A stretch of DNA of 64,000 nucleotides from CAISIP01 sp031396205 (GTDB lineage: Bacteria > Pseudomonadota > Gammaproteobacteria > Burkholderiales > Burkholderiaceae_C), in contig JANNKH010000117.1 of the NCBI GenBank assembly GCA_031396205.1, forward strand, positions 1 to 64,000. The letters are read 5' to 3'. How positions within the stretch are numbered: the stretch's first letter is position 1; each line of letters begins with the position of its first letter. The position numbers were made by a program, and so were the translations under genes. Shown piece after piece: positions 16,232 through 23,505 of this stretch. A model generated the notes under the pieces. The model saw nothing but the letters and a program-made list of their open reading frames with translations, was not told the origin of the DNA and searched no databases.

Positions 16232-17392
16232 CTATTTGACAGCCGCGACGACTTTTTCAGCCGCCTCAGCCATCGTGTCGGCACTGATGATCGGCAGACC
16301 CGACTCGGCCAGCATTTTCTTGCCCAATTGTTCATTGGTGCCCTTCATGCGCACCACCAGGGGAACGCTGAGGTTGGTGGCTCGGCAAGCGGTGATGATG
16401 CCGGTGGCAATCGTGTCGCATTTCATGATGCCACCGAAGATGTTGACCAGGATCGCCTTCACCTTGTCGTTCTTGAGCATGATCTTGAAGGCTTCGGTGA
16501 CCTTCTCCGGCGTCGCACCACCACCCACGTCCAGGAAGTTGGCCGGCTCGGCACCATACAGCTTGATGGTGTCCATGGTGGCCATCGCAAGCCCGGCGCC
16601 GTTGACCAGGCAGCCGATCGTGCCGTCCAGGCTGATGTAGGCCAGGTCGAACTTGCTGGCCTCGACCTCGGCCGGGTCCTCCTCGTCCAGGTCCCGGTAG
16701 GCGACGATCTCCTGTTGCCGAAACAGCGCGTTGGCGTCGAAGTTGAACTTGGCGTCGAGCGCCTTGATGCCGCCGCCGGCTTCCAGGATCAGCGGATTGA
16801 TCTCGACCAGCGACGCGTCGGTATCCATGTAGCATTGATAGAGTTTTTGCAGCACGTCGACGCACTGCGCGACAGAGCCTGGCGGCACGCCCATGCCGGC
16901 GGCCAGTTCCTTGGCCTGTGCCTCGGTGAGGCCGACGGCCGGATCGACAAAAACCTTGAGGATTTTCTCGGGCGTGTCATGAGCCACCTGCTCGATGTCC
17001 ATGCCGCCCTCGGATGACGCCATCAGCGCCACCCTCTGGGAGCCGCGGTCGGTCACCACCGAAACATAGTATTCCTTCTGGATGTCGGCGCCGTCTTCGA
17101 TCAGCAGGCGCCGCACCTTCTGGCCCAGGGGGCCGGTTTGGTGGGTGACCAACTGCATGCCCAGGATCTCCCCGGCCAGAGCCTTGACTTCGTCGATGGA
17201 ACGCGCCAGCTTGACGCCGCCGCCCTTGCCACGCCCGCCCGCGTGGATCTGCGCCTTGACCACCCATACCGGGCCACCGAGCTTTTGTGCAGCCTCGACC
17301 GCCTCTTGAACGGTAAAAGCCGCAATGCCGCGCGGCACCGGGACTCCGAACTTGCGCAAGATTTCCTTGCCTTGGTACTCGTGAATCTTCAT
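16232..17392 (-). CDS. sucC: Succinyl-CoA synthetase (ADP-forming) beta subunit
   Basis: Subunit of 386 residues with an ATP-grasp fold. The N terminus MKIHEYQGKEILRKFGVPVPRG is diagnostic, and VKAQIHAGGRGKGGGVK is the nucleotide-binding loop. The succinate-binding region NGAGLAMATMDTIKLYG and the C-terminal VNIFGGIMKCDTIA are conserved. The ATG at 17392 is chosen for the family N terminus; the longer reading adds 18 atypical residues. It is the first gene of sucCD. Confidence 0.97.
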   Translation of the reverse strand: MKIHEYQGKEILRKFGVPVPRGIAAFTVQEAVEAAQKLGGPVWVVKAQIHAGGRGKGGGVKLARSIDEVKALAGEILGMQLVTHQTGPLGQKVRRLLIEDGADIQKEYYVSVVTDRGSQRVALMASSEGGMDIEQVAHDTPEKILKVFVDPAVGLTEAQAKELAAGMGVPPGSVAQCVDVLQKLYQCYMDTDASLVEINPLILEAGGGIKALDAKFNFDANALFRQQEIVAYRDLDEEDPAEVEASKFDLAYISLDGTIGCLVNGAGLAMATMDTIKLYGAEPANFLDVGGGATPEKVTEAFKIMLKNDKVKAILVNIFGGIMKCDTIATGIITACRATNLSVPLVVRMKGTNEQLGKKMLAESGLPIISADTMAEAAEKVVAAVK

Positions 17393-17573
17393 GAGGTTTC
17401 TCTCGGGATAGGAACAAACCCACGGCGCTGGCAGACATGGCCGCAAGCCAGCCCAACGGGGACACCGAAAGCGCCAAATGTATCATGCTGCAATGCGGCA
17501 AATCCTGTGACAGTCGCGTATCAGGACGCACCAGGCTTGCACCGTCTGCAGGAAATCGAGAAAGGAGCCCGCG

Positions 17574-18509
17574 ATGGCGAAAGTGTTTATTGATGGCGAA
17601 GCCGGCACCACCGGGCTGCAGATCCGCGAGCGACTGCAGCTGCTCGATGGCGTCGAGATGGTGCGCATCGCGCCGGAACTGCGCAAGGACGCCGCCGCCA
17701 AACGCGCGCTGATGGCGCAGGTCGACATGGTGATCCTGTGCCTGCACGACGACGCCGCGCGCGATTCGGTGGCGATGATCGACGCCATGATGAAGGAAAC
17801 CGGCACGCCGGGCCCACGCATCATCGATGCCTCCACCGCGCACCGTACCGCCCCGGATTGGGTGTTCGGTTTTGCGGAGCTGGCTGCCGGCCAGCGGGCT
17901 GCGGTTGCCGCCGCGCGCCGGGTCAGCAACCCGGGTTGCTATGCCACCGGCGCCATTGCGCTGATCCGGCCCTTGATCGACGCTGACCTGATTCCGGTCG
18001 ACTGTCCGCTGTGTCTGCCATCGGTCAGCGGATATTCAGGGGGCGGTCGCACGATGATCGAAGCGTACGAGAGCGGCGCAGCGCCCGCGTACGAGGCCTA
18101 TGGCCTGGGCTTGAAACACAAGCATGTGCCGGAAATCATGCGCCATTCCGGCTTGCAGCGACGTCCCTTGTTCATTCCGGCGGTTGCCAATTTCCGGCAG
18201 GGAATGCTGGTCCAGCTGCCATTGCATCTGGACACCTTGCCGGGCAAACCGCGCGTGGCCGACTTGCACGATGCTCTCACCAAACATTATGCCGGCAGCG
18301 AATGGGTGACGGTCGAGTCCGCCACCGAGGACGGGAAGCTGGATGCGCTGGCGCTGGTGGACACCGACAAGATGGAATTGCGGGTATTTGGCAACGATGC
18401 CGACAAGGACGGTTTCAGCCACGCGGTGCTGATCGCGCGACTGGACAACCTGGGCAAGGGCGCCAGCGGCGCGGCGGTACAAAATCTCAAGTTGATGCTG
18501 GGACTATAG
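17574..18509 (+). CDS. argC: N-acetyl-gamma-glutamyl-phosphate reductase, type 2
   Basis: Arginine-biosynthesis enzyme of 311 residues that reduces N-acetylglutamyl-5-phosphate to the semialdehyde with NADPH. The N terminus MAKVFIDGEAGTTGLQI is the NADP-binding loop of the short type 2 class, and the catalytic cysteine lies in VSNPGCYATGAIALI. Length of about 310 matches type 2 (type 1 is about 340). The start is preceded by AAAGGAG. It is on the plus strand, divergent from sucC and convergent with recX. Confidence 0.95.
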   Translation: MAKVFIDGEAGTTGLQIRERLQLLDGVEMVRIAPELRKDAAAKRALMAQVDMVILCLHDDAARDSVAMIDAMMKETGTPGPRIIDASTAHRTAPDWVFGFAELAAGQRAAVAAARRVSNPGCYATGAIALIRPLIDADLIPVDCPLCLPSVSGYSGGGRTMIEAYESGAAPAYEAYGLGLKHKHVPEIMRHSGLQRRPLFIPAVANFRQGMLVQLPLHLDTLPGKPRVADLHDALTKHYAGSEWVTVESATEDGKLDALALVDTDKMELRVFGNDADKDGFSHAVLIARLDNLGKGASGAAVQNLKLMLGL

Positions 18510-18525
18510 TCGGCAGACTGCCACC

Positions 18526-18551
18526 CCTGGCATCTACTGTCGGAAGCCAGG
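18526..18551. terminator. Possible bidirectional hairpin between argC and recX
   Basis: A 6-bp inverted repeat CCTGGC / GCCAGG with a 14-nt loop lies between the converging argC and recX stop codons. There is no clear T-run, so this is a weak call based mainly on placement. Confidence 0.25.
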
Positions 18552-18574
18552 CAAGCCAACGCTTCGGTCGCTGC

Positions 18575-19075
18575 TCAATCCGGCGCCGGCTCATCCCGTA
18601 TGTCTTCGGCACCGGCAACCACGCGGTATAGGGTGTCGCCAACAAATCCCCTGGAGGCCAGAAATCGCATTTGGCGTGCCCGCTCGGCTGGGTCCAGCGA
18701 CGTAGGGGGGCCCGACACGCCAGCTGCGGGGCGATTGCCAAACTTCTTGCGCCAGACTTGCCGCGCGCGTTCGAGTTCGGACTCCTGCAAGGCTGCCAGT
18801 GCTGCTTGGGCGACGTCCCCGGTAATCCCCTTATGCTGGAGTTCTTGCCGGATCCGTGCCACGCCCAGCTTGCTCGCGCGCTGGTGAACGACAGAATCAA
18901 CAACACGCTGCGCGTCGATGAATCCTTTTGCCTGCAATTCGTCGAGCACCTTGCACAGCTGCCCGGGTTCGGCTTCGTAGCGTCGCAGTTTGCGTTCGAG
19001 TTCCAGCCGCGATTGCTCCCGTGTCGCCAACTGGCGCAACACGCGGCCTTTGAGGGACGGAGGTGGAAGCGGCAT
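18575..19075 (-). CDS. recX: Regulatory protein RecX
   Basis: RecA modulator of 166 residues. It starts MPLPPPSLKGRVLRQLATREQSRLELERKL, and the three-helix repeats of RecX are visible, including a QELQHKGI motif and the C-terminal LASRGF segment followed by the final helix. RecX binds RecA filaments and inhibits or edits recombinase activity. The ATG at 19075 is chosen from family length; upstream in-frame sequence to 19387 overlaps recA and is not RecX-like. It lies 94 nt downstream of recA on the same strand, the usual recA-recX order. Confidence 0.92.
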   Translation of the reverse strand: MPLPPPSLKGRVLRQLATREQSRLELERKLRRYEAEPGQLCKVLDELQAKGFIDAQRVVDSVVHQRASKLGVARIRQELQHKGITGDVAQAALAALQESELERARQVWRKKFGNRPAAGVSGPPTSLDPAERARQMRFLASRGFVGDTLYRVVAGAEDIRDEPAPD

Positions 19076-19169
19076 GACGGGTCCGGGCTGGCTGCAAAAC
19101 GGGTATGACCGACCTGCCGGCCCTGCACCGGGAATGCGCGGGCCTGTCCGGCGCCCAGGACGTCGATCG

Positions 19170-20255
19170 TCAGTCGGCCTTCTTGCCGCCGCCCTTGGCC
19201 TTGGCAGCCGCGCCATCGGCTCTTTCGGGCAGCAGAGGAATACCCAGCGACTCACGCACCTTGTTTTCGATCTCGCGCGACAGTTCCGGGTTCTCGCGCA
19301 GGAACTCGCGCGCGTTGTCGCGTCCCTGGCCGATCTTCTCGCCGTTGTAGGCGTACCAGGCGCCGGACTTGTCCAGGATCTGTGCATTCACGCCCATGTC
19401 GATGATCTCGCCATGGCGGCTGATCCCTTCGCCGAACAGGATGTCGAATTCGGCGGTCTTGAATGGTGACGCCACCTTGTTCTTGACCACCTTGACCTTG
19501 GTTTCGTTGCCAATCGCCTCGTCACCCTTCTTGATCGTGCCGGTGCGGCGGATGTCAAGCCGCACCGAGGCGTAAAACTTCAGCGCATTGCCGCCGGTGG
19601 TGGTTTCGGGGCTGCCGAACATGACGCCGATCTTCATGCGGATCTGGTTGATGAATATCACCATGCAATTGGTCTTCTTGATATGGGCGGTCAGCTTGCG
19701 CAGCGCCTGGCTCATCAACCTGGCCTGCAGGCCAGGCAGCGAGTCGCCCATTTCGCCTTCGAGTTCGGCCTTGGGCGTGAGCGCAGCCACCGAGTCGATG
19801 ACGATCAGGTCGACCGCGCCGGAGCGCACCAGCGAGTCGACAATCTCCAGCGCCTGTTCGCCGGTGTCGGGCTGGCTGATCAGCAGGTCCTGCAGATTGA
19901 CCCCCAACTTCTGCGCGTACTGGATGTCCAGCGCATGTTCTGCGTCAACAAAGGCGCACTGGCCGCCGGTCTTTTGCATCTCGGCAATCGCCTGCAATGT
20001 CAAGGTGGTCTTGCCCGATGACTCCGGACCGTAGATCTCGATCACCCGGCCGCGTGGCAGGCCGCCGACGCCCAGCGCGATATCGAGTCCCAGCGAGCCG
20101 GTCGAGACGACCTGGATATCGTCGATCACCTCGCCTTCGCCCAGGCGCATGATGGTGCCCTTGCCGAACTGCTTTTCGATCTGGGCCAAGGCCACCTGCA
20201 GAGCTTTGGCTTTTTCGCTATTGGCGGGGGAGAGGTTCTTGACTGCGGCGTCCAT
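19170..20255 (-). CDS. recA: Recombinase A
   Basis: DNA recombinase and SOS co-protease of 361 residues. Visible motifs include IEKQFGKGTIMRLGEG, Walker A GPESSGKTTL, the DAEHALD segment, the LIVIDSVAALTPKAE strand and the loop 2 region around FINQIRMKIGVMFGSPETTTGG. The Lys/Ala/Gly-rich tail lacks the acidic end of the Escherichia protein. ATG 20255 follows AAGGAT. A LexA-like box and a sigma70-like promoter precede it. Confidence 0.98.
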   Translation of the reverse strand: MDAAVKNLSPANSEKAKALQVALAQIEKQFGKGTIMRLGEGEVIDDIQVVSTGSLGLDIALGVGGLPRGRVIEIYGPESSGKTTLTLQAIAEMQKTGGQCAFVDAEHALDIQYAQKLGVNLQDLLISQPDTGEQALEIVDSLVRSGAVDLIVIDSVAALTPKAELEGEMGDSLPGLQARLMSQALRKLTAHIKKTNCMVIFINQIRMKIGVMFGSPETTTGGNALKFYASVRLDIRRTGTIKKGDEAIGNETKVKVVKNKVASPFKTAEFDILFGEGISRHGEIIDMGVNAQILDKSGAWYAYNGEKIGQGRDNAREFLRENPELSREIENKVRESLGIPLLPERADGAAAKAKGGGKKAD

Positions 20256-20314
20256 GGAAATATCCTTTTAAAACAAGGGATTGGAATGAATTAGCATCTG
20301 GTTTTAACGACAGG

Positions 20315-20330
20315 CTGGATGCTTGAACAG
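20315..20330 (-). promoter_or_regulatory. LexA-like SOS box of recA
   Basis: Minus-strand CTGTTCAAGCATCCAG matches the CTGT-N8-ACAG consensus at 7 of 8 fixed positions. It lies 60 nt upstream of the recA start and just downstream of the predicted -10. Confidence 0.65.
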
Positions 20331-20346
20331 TAGTTTAAACGGGTTA

Positions 20347-20377
20347 GTTATATTTCAGTAAGTCATTTTTTAGTCAA
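20347..20377 (-). promoter_or_regulatory. Sigma70-like promoter of recA
   Basis: Minus-strand -35 TTGACT (20372-20377) and an AT-rich -10 reading AATATA (20349-20354, 17-nt spacer) or TATAAC (20347-20352, 19-nt spacer). It precedes the SOS box, so LexA bound there would block initiation or clearance. Confidence 0.55.
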
Positions 20378-20397
20378 TTTGATTTACGATTTATCTG

Positions 20398-20871
20398 ATG
20401 GCCCCATTCCTTGCCGATGCCGCCTGGCGCCACACCCACCTGGGTCGCCTGGCCGATCTGGCCCGCCAGCGATTCGACACCCGGGTGCTCGCGTTGATGG
20501 CCCGCAACGACGAACTGACGCTGTCACTGTCGCATCTTGCCGCCCGGGGCAAGCTTGGCGCATCCCACATTCAGATTACGCGCCACCTTGCGCCCGCAGG
20601 CTGCCGGTTGACCGAACTCGCCCTTCTGGCAGGCATCACCAAGCAGGCGATGGGCAAGCTGGTCGACCAATGCAGCGCCTGGGGCCTGGTCGAACGCCGG
20701 TCCGATCCGCGCGATGCGCGGGCGATCCAGATCGCCTTCACGCCGGTGGGCCTGCAGTGGCTGGCGGCCTACCGGCAGGCGGTCGAGCACGCCGAATCGG
20801 AGTTCCGCAAGGCCGTTGGCAACGATGTGGCGACGGTCGTACACCTGGGCTTGGAGGCCTACATCACATGA
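20398..20871 (+). CDS. MarR-family transcriptional regulator
   Basis: DNA-binding protein of 157 residues with a winged helix-turn-helix. The recognition helix and wing are seen in CRLTELALLAGITKQAMGKLVDQCSAWGLVERRSDPRDARA, which has the family's DPRD wing motif. Flanking helices form the dimer interface. It is divergent from recA with only about 140 nt between the start codons, so it may share control sequences with it. Its ligand and targets cannot be told from sequence. Confidence 0.88.
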   Translation: MAPFLADAAWRHTHLGRLADLARQRFDTRVLALMARNDELTLSLSHLAARGKLGASHIQITRHLAPAGCRLTELALLAGITKQAMGKLVDQCSAWGLVERRSDPRDARAIQIAFTPVGLQWLAAYRQAVEHAESEFRKAVGNDVATVVHLGLEAYIT

Positions 20872-20997
20872 CGGCAGTGCCGGCCACCGCCATGCGGTCC
20901 GCCCGGCTAGGCATCAGCCAGGGTGGCGCCTAGAATCACCAGCGCTACGAAGCGGATCGGGAACAGATCGCGGCGCGACCCGCAAGAGGAGACATCC

Positions 20998-21711
20998 ATG
21001 CGCATCTTGATCGCCGAAGACGATAGCGTGCTGGCAGACGGCCTGTTGCGCGCACTGCGCGGCACCGGCGCTGCGGTGGACCATGTTGCCAGCGGCAGCG
21101 AAGCAGACGCCGCGTTGAGGACGAACAAGGAATTCGACCTGTTGATCCTGGATCTTGGACTGCCCAAGCTGCACGGCCTGGAGGTGCTGCGCAAGCTGCG
21201 CGCCCGCGGCTCGAACCTGCCGGTACTGATCCTCACTGCGGCCGACAGCGTCGAGGAGCGCGTCAAGGGACTGGACTACGGCGCAGACGACTACATGGCC
21301 AAGCCGTTCAGCCTGCAGGAGCTGGAAGCCCGGGTGCGCGCCCTGCTGCGCCGGCGCATGGGCGGCGCTAGCGACCAGATTCGCCACGGGCCGCTGGTCT
21401 TTGACCAGGCCGGAAGGGTGGCGATGATCGACGGTCAGATGATCGACCTGTCGGCGCGCGAACTGGGCCTGCTCGAGGTGCTGCTGCAGCGCGCCGGTCG
21501 CATGGTCAGCAAGGACCAACTGGTGGAGCGCCTGTGCGAATGGGGCGATGAGGTCAGCAACAACGCGATCGAGGTCTATGTACATCGGTTGCGCAAGAAG
21601 ATCGAAAAAGGCCCGATCCGGATCGCCACGGTGCGTGGCCTGGGCTATTGCCTCAAGCTGCTGCCCGACGAGTTGGCACAGGCCCAGGCGAGCCCTACGA
21701 CGACGACGTGA
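20998..21711 (+). CDS. OmpR/TctD-like response regulator
   Basis: Two-component response regulator of 237 residues. The receiver domain has the acidic pair in IAEDD, phospho-acceptor Asp52 in LLILDLGLPK, and Lys in YMAKPFS. The C-terminal winged helix includes VSNNAIEVYVHRLRKKI, typical of OmpR/PhoB transcription factors. ATG 20998 follows AGAGGAGA; the longer frame to 20923 is not supported. Its TGA overlaps the GTG of the sensor kinase gene (GTGA), so the pair is translationally coupled. Confidence 0.93.
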   Translation: MRILIAEDDSVLADGLLRALRGTGAAVDHVASGSEADAALRTNKEFDLLILDLGLPKLHGLEVLRKLRARGSNLPVLILTAADSVEERVKGLDYGADDYMAKPFSLQELEARVRALLRRRMGGASDQIRHGPLVFDQAGRVAMIDGQMIDLSARELGLLEVLLQRAGRMVSKDQLVERLCEWGDEVSNNAIEVYVHRLRKKIEKGPIRIATVRGLGYCLKLLPDELAQAQASPTTTT

Positions 21712-23171
21712 AGCTATTCCAGCGCGAGCAACGCTCGCTGTTCGGCGAAATCCTGGACTGGATGCTGACGCCGCTGCTGCTGCTGTGGCCAATCAGCCTG
21801 GTCCTTACCTGGTTCGTGGCCCAGAGCGCCGCCGGCAAGCCGTTCGACGAGGCGCTGGAGATCAATGTCGGTGAACTCGCCGCACTGGTCAAGGTACAAG
21901 AAGGTCAGCTGGAATTTACGATGCCGATGCCCGCTCGCACATTGTTGCGCGCCAGCGAACCGGTAACTGTCTACTACCAGGTACTGGGCGCGCGTGGCGA
22001 ATTCGTCAGCGGCGAGCGCAACTTGCCGTTGCCGCCACTGGAGGAGGAACCTTTATTTGGCCAGGTGCGGTTGCGCGACGATCACTTCATGGGCGACAGC
22101 ATTCGGGTGGCCTACAAATGGCTGGAGGTTGACCTGCCAATGGCTCGCCCGGTCCTGGTACAGGTGGCCGAAACGCTGGACAAGCGCGCGCTGCTGGCCA
22201 CCGAGATTGTCAAGGGCGTGATGCTGCAGCAGTTCGTCATCCTGCCATTGGCGGTATTGCTGGTATGGCTCGGGCTGGCCTATGCGATCAAGCCACTGAA
22301 CAAGCTCGAGGAGCGCATCCGCGCCCGCAAGCCGGACGACCTCAGCCCCCTGGACGACCGTTCAGTGCCGCAGGAGGTCGCCCCGCTGGTGTCGTCGGTC
22401 AACGACCTGCTGCAACGCCTCACCAAGTCGATCGAGTACCAGAAGCGCTTCCTGGCCGACGCCGCGCACCAGCTCAAGACACCGCTGGCCGGCCTGCGCA
22501 TGCAGGCCGATCTGGCCCAGCGCGAGGGCGTGAGCGCCGAAGAGTTCAAGCTCTCGCTGCGCCAGATCGGCAATGCCAGCGTGCGCGCGACCCATACCGT
22601 GAACCAGTTGCTCGCGCTGGCCCGCGCGGAAGGCAGCAGCTCGGCTATGGATCTCCAGGACTGCGACCTGGCCGCGCTGACCGTGGCCGTGGTGCAGGAC
22701 TGCCTGCCCCGAGCCATTGAAAAGGCCATCGACCTGGGTTACGAAGGCGAGGCCCCTGGTGCCAAGGGCGTGACATTCGATGGTAATCCAACGCTGCTGG
22801 CCGAGTTGATCCGCAACCTGTTGGTCAACGCGATCAACTACACCCCGTCCAGCCCGAAACACCCCGGCGTGGTCACGGCGCGGGTGCTGGCCGACCCGTT
22901 TGGCAAGGTCGTGCTGCTACAGGTCGAAGACTCCGGCCCGGGCATTGCGCAGGCAGAGCGCGAAATGGTGTTCAAGCCGTTCTACCGCGTATTGGGCAGC
23001 GGCGTCGATGGTTCCGGCCTGGGCTTGCGGATCGTGCAGGAAATCGCCCAATTGCACCACGCCGGCGTGAGCATCGAGGACGGTGACTCCCGCAAGGATC
23101 CGCCGGGTTGCCGCTTTGTCGTTCGGTTTGACACCTCCGCCGGCCAGGCAGACGCCAGTGGCGCCGGGTAA
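21708..23171 (+). CDS. TctE-like sensor histidine kinase
   Basis: Membrane histidine kinase of 487 residues. It has an N-terminal membrane helix, a periplasmic sensor region with the TctE-type segment EALEINVGELAALV, a second helix near 170-190, then HisKA with His254 in ADAAHQLKTPLAGLRMQ and an HATPase domain with N box NLLVNAINYTP and G boxes DSGPGI and GSGLGL. TctD/TctE systems control tricarboxylate uptake in relatives; the ligand here is unknown. GTG 21708 overlaps the regulator stop codon. Confidence 0.92.
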   Translation: MKLFQREQRSLFGEILDWMLTPLLLLWPISLVLTWFVAQSAAGKPFDEALEINVGELAALVKVQEGQLEFTMPMPARTLLRASEPVTVYYQVLGARGEFVSGERNLPLPPLEEEPLFGQVRLRDDHFMGDSIRVAYKWLEVDLPMARPVLVQVAETLDKRALLATEIVKGVMLQQFVILPLAVLLVWLGLAYAIKPLNKLEERIRARKPDDLSPLDDRSVPQEVAPLVSSVNDLLQRLTKSIEYQKRFLADAAHQLKTPLAGLRMQADLAQREGVSAEEFKLSLRQIGNASVRATHTVNQLLALARAEGSSSAMDLQDCDLAALTVAVVQDCLPRAIEKAIDLGYEGEAPGAKGVTFDGNPTLLAELIRNLLVNAINYTPSSPKHPGVVTARVLADPFGKVVLLQVEDSGPGIAQAEREMVFKPFYRVLGSGVDGSGLGLRIVQEIAQLHHAGVSIEDGDSRKDPPGCRFVVRFDTSAGQADASGAG

Positions 23172-23282
23172 GACCTCGGCAAGACGGCGGTCATAAGGTG
23201 TTGCAAGCAAGGCGATGGCACCCTACCGGGAATTGGCGTTGACACCGACCGCGCGCTGCTACACGATCGACCAGGAGGCAGC

Positions 23283-23480
23283 ATGCACAAGACACCAGGC
23301 AACCAACGACTTCTTGCACTGTTTTTTGCCGCGCTGTTGGCACTGAACTATCCGCTGCTGTCGTTGTGGAGTCCTCAGACAACGGTCTTTGGCCTGCCGT
23401 TGTTTCCGACCGCGCTGTTTGGACTGTGGGCGATCCTGATCGCGGTGCTGGCCGCCGTGCTGGAAAACGCGGCAGACTGA
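23283..23480 (+). CDS. Small two-helix membrane protein (DUF3311-like)
   Basis: Protein of 65 residues with two hydrophobic helices (about 10-28 and 38-60) joined by WSPQTTVFGLPLFP. Short proteins of this sort are commonly encoded just before SLC5-type sodium:solute symporters. AGGAGG precedes the ATG at ideal spacing. The gene stands 25 nt before the transporter-kinase gene, so it is probably a partner subunit of it. Family assignment rests on size, topology and place. Confidence 0.75.
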   Translation: MHKTPGNQRLLALFFAALLALNYPLLSLWSPQTTVFGLPLFPTALFGLWAILIAVLAAVLENAAD

Positions 23481-23505
23481 CCCAGAACTGCGGTCGAACC
23501 ACAGC

